Below, in pieces: positions 8,293 to 11,481 of a stretch of DNA of 11,481 nucleotides. A model generated the notes under the pieces. The model ran no database searches, had not been told where the DNA came from, and was given only the letters and a program-made list of their open reading frames with translations. Origin of the DNA: an uncultured Nitrosomonadales bacterium (lineage in GTDB: Bacteria; Pseudomonadota; Gammaproteobacteria; Burkholderiales; Methylophilaceae); assembly GCA_946481065.1 (NCBI GenBank), contig CAMLMA010000056.1:1-11481 (forward strand), read 5' to 3'. Both the position numbers and the translations under genes were made by a program. Position 1 is the stretch's first letter. Each line of letters begins with the position of its first letter.

Positions 8293-8382
8293 ATGACAAG
8301 CGCGGCGCCGATCATCATGGCATGGCCTCGACAGCAGATGCAGCCGGGGCATGACGCCGATATTCAATTGCACCGCAGGTAA
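8293..8382 (+). CDS. Doubtful 29-residue small ORF between lepA and lepB
   Basis: ATG 8293 to TAA 8380-8382 would encode a 29-residue peptide (starting MTSAAPIIMAWPRQQ, ending LHRR). AAGGGGA (8276-8282) stands 10 nt ahead, and the stop immediately precedes the lepB ribosome site, an arrangement consistent with a small coupled gene or leader. I recognise no family, the composition is unremarkable, and such an ORF can arise by chance in GC-rich DNA. The rest of the 187-bp lepA-lepB gap shows only a weak 6-bp stem (TGCCGC 8215-8220 with GCGGCA 8236-8241). Confidence 0.15.
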   Translation: MTSAAPIIMAWPRQQMQPGHDADIQLHRR

Positions 8383-8390
8383 GTGGAGGG
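8383..8390 (+). promoter_or_regulatory. lepB: Ribosome binding site that fixes the lepB start
   Basis: GTGGAGGG contains GGAGG (8385-8389), 8 nt before ATG 8398. A GTG at 8383 is in frame and would add five residues, but it lies within the ribosome site itself and has no site of its own, so ATG 8398 is preferred over it (the adjacent ATG 8401 has wider spacing). Confidence 0.75.
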
Positions 8391-8397
8391 TTTCAGT

Positions 8398-9144
8398 ATG
8401 ATGTTTGCATTATTCATGGTCGCGGTATTGCTGCTGACAGGGGCGATCTGGCTGCTCGATATCGTGTTCCTGCGTGGGCGCCGTGCGCCTGGCGCGCCGG
8501 AGCCGGCGCTGGTCGAGTATTCCAAGAGTTTCTTCCCGGTCATCCTGGTCGTGTTCCTGATCCGCTCCTTCGTCGTCGAGCCGTTCAAGATCCCGTCGGG
8601 CTCCATGATGCCGACCTTGCTTGCCGGCGATTTCATCCTCGTCAACAAGTTCAGCTATGGCCTGCGCGTGCCTATCCTCAATAACACCTTCCTGGAGATC
8701 GGCCATCCGCAGCGTGGTGACGTATTCGTCTTCCATTACCCGCCAGACCCGTCCATCGATTACATCAAGCGCGTTGTCGGTGTCCCCGGCGACAAGATCG
8801 CCTATCGTGACAAGCGCCTATATATCAACGGCAAGGCGTTGCAGACCGATTATGTCGACGATTACAGCTACATGGCTTCCGGCCTCAACATGATCCGGGC
8901 CAAGCGTTATCATGAGCAGCTCGGCGCGCACAAGCACGATCTCCTCATCGAAGAGGACAGCATCACCATCGATGGCGAGGTCGAAGTGCCGCCCGGACAT
9001 TATTTCGCCATGGGTGATAATCGCGACAACAGCAAGGACAGTCGTGTCTGGGGGTTCGTGCCGGAGCGCAATCTGGTCGGCAGGGCGTTTTTCATCTGGT
9101 GGAATTTCGATAATTTCGGCAGAATCGGCACTAGGATCAACTAG
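8398..9144 (+). CDS. lepB: Signal peptidase I (leader peptidase)
   Basis: Inner-membrane serine/lysine-dyad protease that removes signal peptides from Sec/Tat-exported proteins. The 248 residues contain two N-terminal membrane segments (about 3-25 and 44-63), as in E. coli LepB, with the catalytic domain in the periplasm. Box B PSGSMMPTL gives nucleophile Ser69; box C/D GDVFVFHYPPDPSIDYIKRVVGVPGD gives general base Lys124; box E FAMGDNRDNSKDSRVWG is at 203-219. It is shorter than E. coli LepB (324 residues), mainly by lacking insertions in the periplasmic domain, a usual length outside enterobacteria. The start follows GGAGG at 8385-8389. It lies 187 bp after lepA and 20 bp before the DUF4845 gene, so it probably belongs to the lepA-recO transcript. 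Its targets here include DegP and RseB. Confidence 0.98.
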   Translation: MMFALFMVAVLLLTGAIWLLDIVFLRGRRAPGAPEPALVEYSKSFFPVILVVFLIRSFVVEPFKIPSGSMMPTLLAGDFILVNKFSYGLRVPILNNTFLEIGHPQRGDVFVFHYPPDPSIDYIKRVVGVPGDKIAYRDKRLYINGKALQTDYVDDYSYMASGLNMIRAKRYHEQLGAHKHDLLIEEDSITIDGEVEVPPGHYFAMGDNRDNSKDSRVWGFVPERNLVGRAFFIWWNFDNFGRIGTRIN

Positions 9145-9164
9145 CCATCAATCAGGAGCCTGAC

Positions 9165-9563
9165 ATGCACAAACAACGCGGAATGACTTTTATCGGGGTG
9201 GTCCTGCTCGTGGCCATCATCGTTTTCGTGGCGACCATCGCCATCAAGCTGACGCCGGCCTATCTGGAGTTCTTCGCCGTGCAGAAGGTCGTGCAGAAGA
9301 TCCAGAACGAACCTTCGTTCGCCAGCATGGGGCAGAAAGACATCATGGACTCCTTCTACCGCAGCGCGTCGATCGACAACATCGCCTCGGTGAAGGAAGA
9401 GAACATCACCATTGAGAAGGCCGAAGGCGGCAAGCCCATCGTCACCATCGAATACCAGAAGGTGATCCCCATCGTCGCCAATGTCAGCGCGCTGCTGGAT
9501 TTCAGCGCTTCGACCGAACCCGGCCACAAGCCGGCGCCAGCGGCCGCGGTCGAGGGCGAATAG
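9165..9563 (+). CDS. DUF4845 family membrane protein
   Basis: A 132-residue protein of unknown function with one N-terminal membrane segment (about 8-27, TFIGVVLLVAIIVFVATIAI) and a periplasmic remainder of about 100 residues (KLTPAYLEFFAVQKVVQKI, then an EYQKVIPIVANVSALLDF strand region). The KLTPAYLE segment after the membrane helix and the place between lepB and rnc are characteristic of DUF4845, which is frequent at this locus in beta- and gammaproteobacteria. The N-terminus KQRGMTFIGVVLLV resembles the type IV prepilin pattern (Gly, then a hydrophobic residue, Thr, Phe, Ile), but the Glu at +5 of true pilins is Gly here, so PilD processing is doubtful. AGGAG (9154-9158) supports ATG 9165. 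It is 6 bp from rnc and surely co-transcribed with it. I do not assign a function. Confidence 0.88.
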   Translation: MHKQRGMTFIGVVLLVAIIVFVATIAIKLTPAYLEFFAVQKVVQKIQNEPSFASMGQKDIMDSFYRSASIDNIASVKEENITIEKAEGGKPIVTIEYQKVIPIVANVSALLDFSASTEPGHKPAPAAAVEGE

Positions 9564-9569
9564 GCCTGC

Positions 9570-10262
9570 ATGGCACAGACCGGCCTGGCCAGATTACTCG
9601 GCCATGACTTCAAGCAACCGCAACTCCTGACCCAGGCGCTCACGCACCGCAGCCACGGTAGCCCCAATAACGAGCGTCTGGAATTCCTCGGCGATAGCGT
9701 CCTCAACCTCGCTATCGCCGATCAGCTCTACCAGCGTTACCCTAAACTGCCGGAAGGTGATTTGAGCCGCCTGCGTGCAAGCCTGGTCAAGGAATCGACC
9801 TTGTCTGAGATCGCGCTCGCCTTGCAACTCGGCGAATCGCTGCGTCTCGGCGAAGGCGAGTTGAAGAGCGCCGGCTGGCGCCGGCCGTCGGTGCTGGCCG
9901 ACGCGCTGGAAGCGATCATCGGCGCGGTCTATATCGACAGCGGCTACGAAGCTGCGCAGCGCCTGGTCAACCGCCTGTATGCCGAGCGACTTGATACGCT
10001 GGACCCGAAGGCCGTCGGCAAGGATCCGAAATCGCTGCTGCAGGAATACCTGCAGGGCCAAAAGATCGACGTGCCGGAATATGCGGTGCTGGGCACCGAG
10101 GGCGAAGCCCATTGCCAGACCTTCCGTGTCGAGTGCCATATCCGCAAGCTCGATCTTCGTACCCAGGCCGAAGGCACCAGCCGCCGTGCGGCGGAACAGG
10201 TGGCCGCGCAGCTGGCCTACGAACAACTCATCAGACAAGGCAAACATGACGCAGCAAAATGA
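9570..10262 (+). CDS. rnc: Ribonuclease III
   Basis: Cytoplasmic double-stranded-RNA endonuclease that processes the rRNA precursor and selected mRNAs and acts as a dimer. The 230 residues match the family (E. coli 226). The signature [12 protein letters not shown] carries Glu38 and Asp42; [15 protein letters not shown] carries Asp111 and Glu114, completing the metal-binding acidic set with the glutamate in the EGDLSRLRA region. The double-stranded-RNA-binding domain covers about 152-222 ([12 protein letters not shown] through [17 protein letters not shown]). ATG 9570 lies 6 nt after the DUF4845 stop, with no strong ribosome site, and rnc overlaps era by 17 bp. In E. coli RNase III cleaves its own operon leader to autoregulate; I saw no comparable long hairpin directly upstream here. 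No anomalies. Confidence 0.98.
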   Translation: MAQTGLARLLGHDFKQPQLLTQALTHRSHGSPNNERLEFLGDSVLNLAIADQLYQRYPKLPEGDLSRLRASLVKESTLSEIALALQLGESLRLGEGELKSAGWRRPSVLADALEAIIGAVYIDSGYEAAQRLVNRLYAERLDTLDPKAVGKDPKSLLQEYLQGQKIDVPEYAVLGTEGEAHCQTFRVECHIRKLDLRTQAEGTSRRAAEQVAAQLAYEQLIRQGKHDAAK

Positions 10263-11154
10263 GTCTCAGGGTAGCGCGGATTTCCGCTGCGGTACGGTCG
10301 CCATCGTCGGCCGCCCCAACGTCGGCAAATCGACGCTGCTCAACCATATCCTCGGCCTGAAGCTGAGCATCACCTCGCGCAAGGCGCAGACCACGCGTCA
10401 CCGTTTGCTGGGGATCCACACCACCGAGGATACCCAGTACCTCTTCGTCGATACGCCAGGTTTCCAGCAGAAGCACGTCAATGCGCTCAACCGAAATCTC
10501 AATCGCACAGTGACGCAGGTGCTGACCGAGGTCGACATCGTGCTGTTCGTCATCGAGCCGATGCACCTGGGTGACGCCGACCGCAAGGTGCTCAAGCTGT
10601 TGCCGGCGGACAAGCCGGTGCTGCTGGTGGTGAACAAATCCGATCTCATGGGCGACAAGAACAACCTGCTGCCGCTGATCCAGGATTTCGATCTCGAGTT
10701 CCCGTTCGCCGGCATCATTCCGGTCAGTGCGAAGAAGAACCTGAACCTGGAGGCGCTGTTGCAGACCGTGCGCGGTTATCTGCCGCAGCAGCCGCCGATC
10801 TATGGCGAGGACGAACTCACCGACAAGAACGAACGCTTCCTCGCCGCAGAGATGATCCGTGAGAAGGTCTTCCGCCTGCTCGGCGACGAGATCCCGTATT
10901 CGGTCGCGGTCGAGATCGAGAAGTTCGAGCAGGAAGGCCAGCTGCGTCGCATCCATGCGGCCATCATCGTCGACAAGGACAGCCAGAAGCCCATGCTCAT
11001 CGGCAAGGGTGGCGCCAAGCTCAAGCAGATCTCCACCGAGGCGCGGCAGGACATGGAAAAGCTCTTCGGCGGCAAGGTCTGGCTAGAGACCTGGGTGAAA
11101 GTCAAAGGTGGCTGGGCGGATGACGAGCGCGCCTTGAAAAGTCTGGGTTATTGA
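10246..11154 (+). CDS. era: GTPase Era (30S ribosome maturation)
   Basis: KH-domain GTPase that binds near the 3' end of 16S rRNA and is needed for 30S assembly. The product from ATG 10246 is 302 residues (E. coli 301). G1 GRPNVGKST is at 22-30, SRKAQTTRH (switch I/G2) follows, G3 DTPG is at 69-72, G4 NKSD at 130-133, and a VSAKKNLN G5 loop comes after. The C-terminal KH domain includes [14 protein letters not shown] and the family's [15 protein letters not shown] ending. The frame is open upstream into rnc as far as 9979, but that extension is an out-of-frame reading of the RNase III gene and has no family similarity. The start overlaps the end of rnc by 17 bp, with AAGG about 6 nt before it, so translation is likely coupled. 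The gene is followed by the 83-bp repeat element before recO. Confidence 0.98.
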   Translation: MTQQNESQGSADFRCGTVAIVGRPNVGKSTLLNHILGLKLSITSRKAQTTRHRLLGIHTTEDTQYLFVDTPGFQQKHVNALNRNLNRTVTQVLTEVDIVLFVIEPMHLGDADRKVLKLLPADKPVLLVVNKSDLMGDKNNLLPLIQDFDLEFPFAGIIPVSAKKNLNLEALLQTVRGYLPQQPPIYGEDELTDKNERFLAAEMIREKVFRLLGDEIPYSVAVEIEKFEQEGQLRRIHAAIIVDKDSQKPMLIGKGGAKLKQISTEARQDMEKLFGGKVWLETWVKVKGGWADDERALKSLGY

Positions 11155-11158
11155 TCTT

Positions 11159-11257
11159 ATGCTTGAGCTGAATACGGCGTTGTCAGGCCTTGCCGTACTA
11201 TTCGTACTGTCATCAGCCTTCCGTCTTGTCGTCACGCTCAAGCCTACAGTCAGCTAA
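11159..11257 (+). CDS. Doubtful 32-residue hydrophobic small ORF inside the repeat
   Basis: ATG 11159 to TAA 11255-11257 would encode 32 residues with a hydrophobic middle (LSGLAVLFVLSSAFRLVV), which looks like a single membrane helix. It begins 4 bp after the era stop, so reinitiation is imaginable, but there is no proper ribosome site and nearly the whole ORF coincides with the 83-bp inverted-repeat element. I regard it as a by-product of that element rather than a gene. Confidence 0.12.
   Translation: MLELNTALSGLAVLFVLSSAFRLVVTLKPTVS
11161..11243. repeat. 83-bp intergenic repeat element with 8-bp terminal inverted repeats
   Basis: GCTTGAGC (11161-11168) and GCTCAAGC (11236-11243) are perfect inverted repeats bounding an 83-bp unit. 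Inside, TACGGC (11173-11178) pairs with GCCGTA (11192-11197), and GTAC (11195-11198) recurs at 11204-11207 around TATTC. From memory, the stretch from TACGGCGTTG through the TGCCGTACTATT core and on to CTTGTC closely resembles a dispersed intergenic repeat in Neisseria genomes; I could not run a search. No clear target-site duplication is seen and no transposase is encoded. It begins 7 bp after the era stop and ends 33 bp before recO, and would be transcribed with both. It is most likely a non-autonomous REP/MITE-like unit. Confidence 0.6.
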
Positions 11258-11276
11258 CTTCGTTTAACGTTCAAAG

Positions 11277-11481
11277 ATGGCCGTCACTCCCATCCACCGC
11301 CAGGACAACCAGCCCGTCTACGTCCTGCATACCTACCCGTTCAAGGAAACCAGCCTCGTCGTCGAACTGTTCACGCGCGATTTCGGGCGTGTGGCGGCCG
11401 TGGCCAAGGGTGCGCGGCGGCCTCGATCGGCCATGCGCGGCATGCTGCAGTCTTTCCAGCCCTTGCTCGGCGCCTGGTCGG
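11277..11481 (+). CDS. recO: DNA repair protein RecO, N-terminal part (3' partial)
   Basis: RecO helps RecR load RecA onto SSB-coated single-stranded DNA in the RecF pathway and can anneal complementary strands. The window holds the first 68 codons and runs off the edge. The visible N-terminal OB-fold contains [40 protein letters not shown] and [13 protein letters not shown], all classic for RecO (the [14 protein letters not shown] and VAKGAR segments are diagnostic). ATG 11277 is chosen because RecO similarity begins a few residues later; only a weak purine stretch (CAAAG) precedes it. The location after era matches the usual rnc-era-recO order, but the 122-bp gap, filled by the 83-bp element, is wider than the tight spacing of the other genes. 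pdxJ and acpS would be expected next, outside the window. Confidence 0.95.
   Translation, partial: MAVTPIHRQDNQPVYVLHTYPFKETSLVVELFTRDFGRVAAVAKGARRPRSAMRGMLQSFQPLLGAWS

Noticed and set aside
8383..8397. GTG 8383 as lepB start
   Set aside because: It is part of the GGAGG ribosome site serving ATG 8398 and has no site of its own.
9979..10245. Upstream in-frame extension of Era to ATG 9979 (391 residues)
   Set aside because: The added 89 residues are an out-of-frame reading of rnc, arginine/serine rich and without Era similarity; ATG 10246 gives the normal 302 residues.

Overview
The window reads as a chromosomal segment from a betaproteobacterium. GC content is roughly 60%, the proteins resemble Neisseria/Methylophilales/Nitrosomonadales homologues, and the gene order matches the conserved proteobacterial block nadB <-> rpoE-rse-lepA-lepB-rnc-era-recO, with two additions I associate with betaproteobacteria: a degP/mucD protease gene inside the sigma-E operon and a DUF4845 gene between lepB and rnc. 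The genus cannot be fixed from the sequence alone.

Layout. Bases 1-444 (+) are the 3' end of an HvfC/DUF2063-like gene, cut by the window edge; this family partners DUF692 (MNIO) enzymes that modify metal-binding peptides. It converges on nadB (460-2094, -), the first enzyme of NAD biosynthesis. An intergenic stretch of at least 83 bp (2095-2177) separates nadB from the divergent envelope-stress operon rpoE-rseA-rseB-rseC-degP (about 2178/2319-6297, +). It holds a good sigma-E-type promoter candidate that overlaps a possible nadB promoter. A strong hairpin at 6357-6380 follows degP. Then comes lepA-lepB-DUF4845-rnc-era-recO (6417 to the right edge, +), with recO truncated by the window end.

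How the genes work together. RpoE is the extracytoplasmic-stress sigma factor, RseA its membrane anti-sigma factor, RseB the periplasmic sensor that guards RseA, RseC an Fe-S/redox membrane protein, and DegP/MucD the periplasmic protease-chaperone that clears misfolded proteins. The following genes cover translation quality control (LepA/EF4), signal-peptide removal (LepB), an uncharacterised membrane protein (DUF4845), dsRNA processing (RNase III), 16S rRNA/30S maturation (Era) and recombination repair (RecO).

The protein-coding content is mostly ordinary core genome. The less ordinary parts are between and at the edges of genes: (a) an 83-bp element at 11161-11243 with perfect 8-bp terminal inverted repeats, lying between era and recO, whose interior strongly resembles a dispersed repeat I remember from Neisseria genomes; (b) an unusual, AT-richer, in-frame 47-codon leader with a strong ribosome binding site ahead of the conserved rpoE start; (c) a promoter-like and inverted-repeat region plus hairpin between degP and lepA; and (d) the MNIO-partner gene at the left edge, which points to a modified-peptide cluster just outside the window. 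I found no tRNA, rRNA, CRISPR array, insertion sequence transposase or prophage gene.
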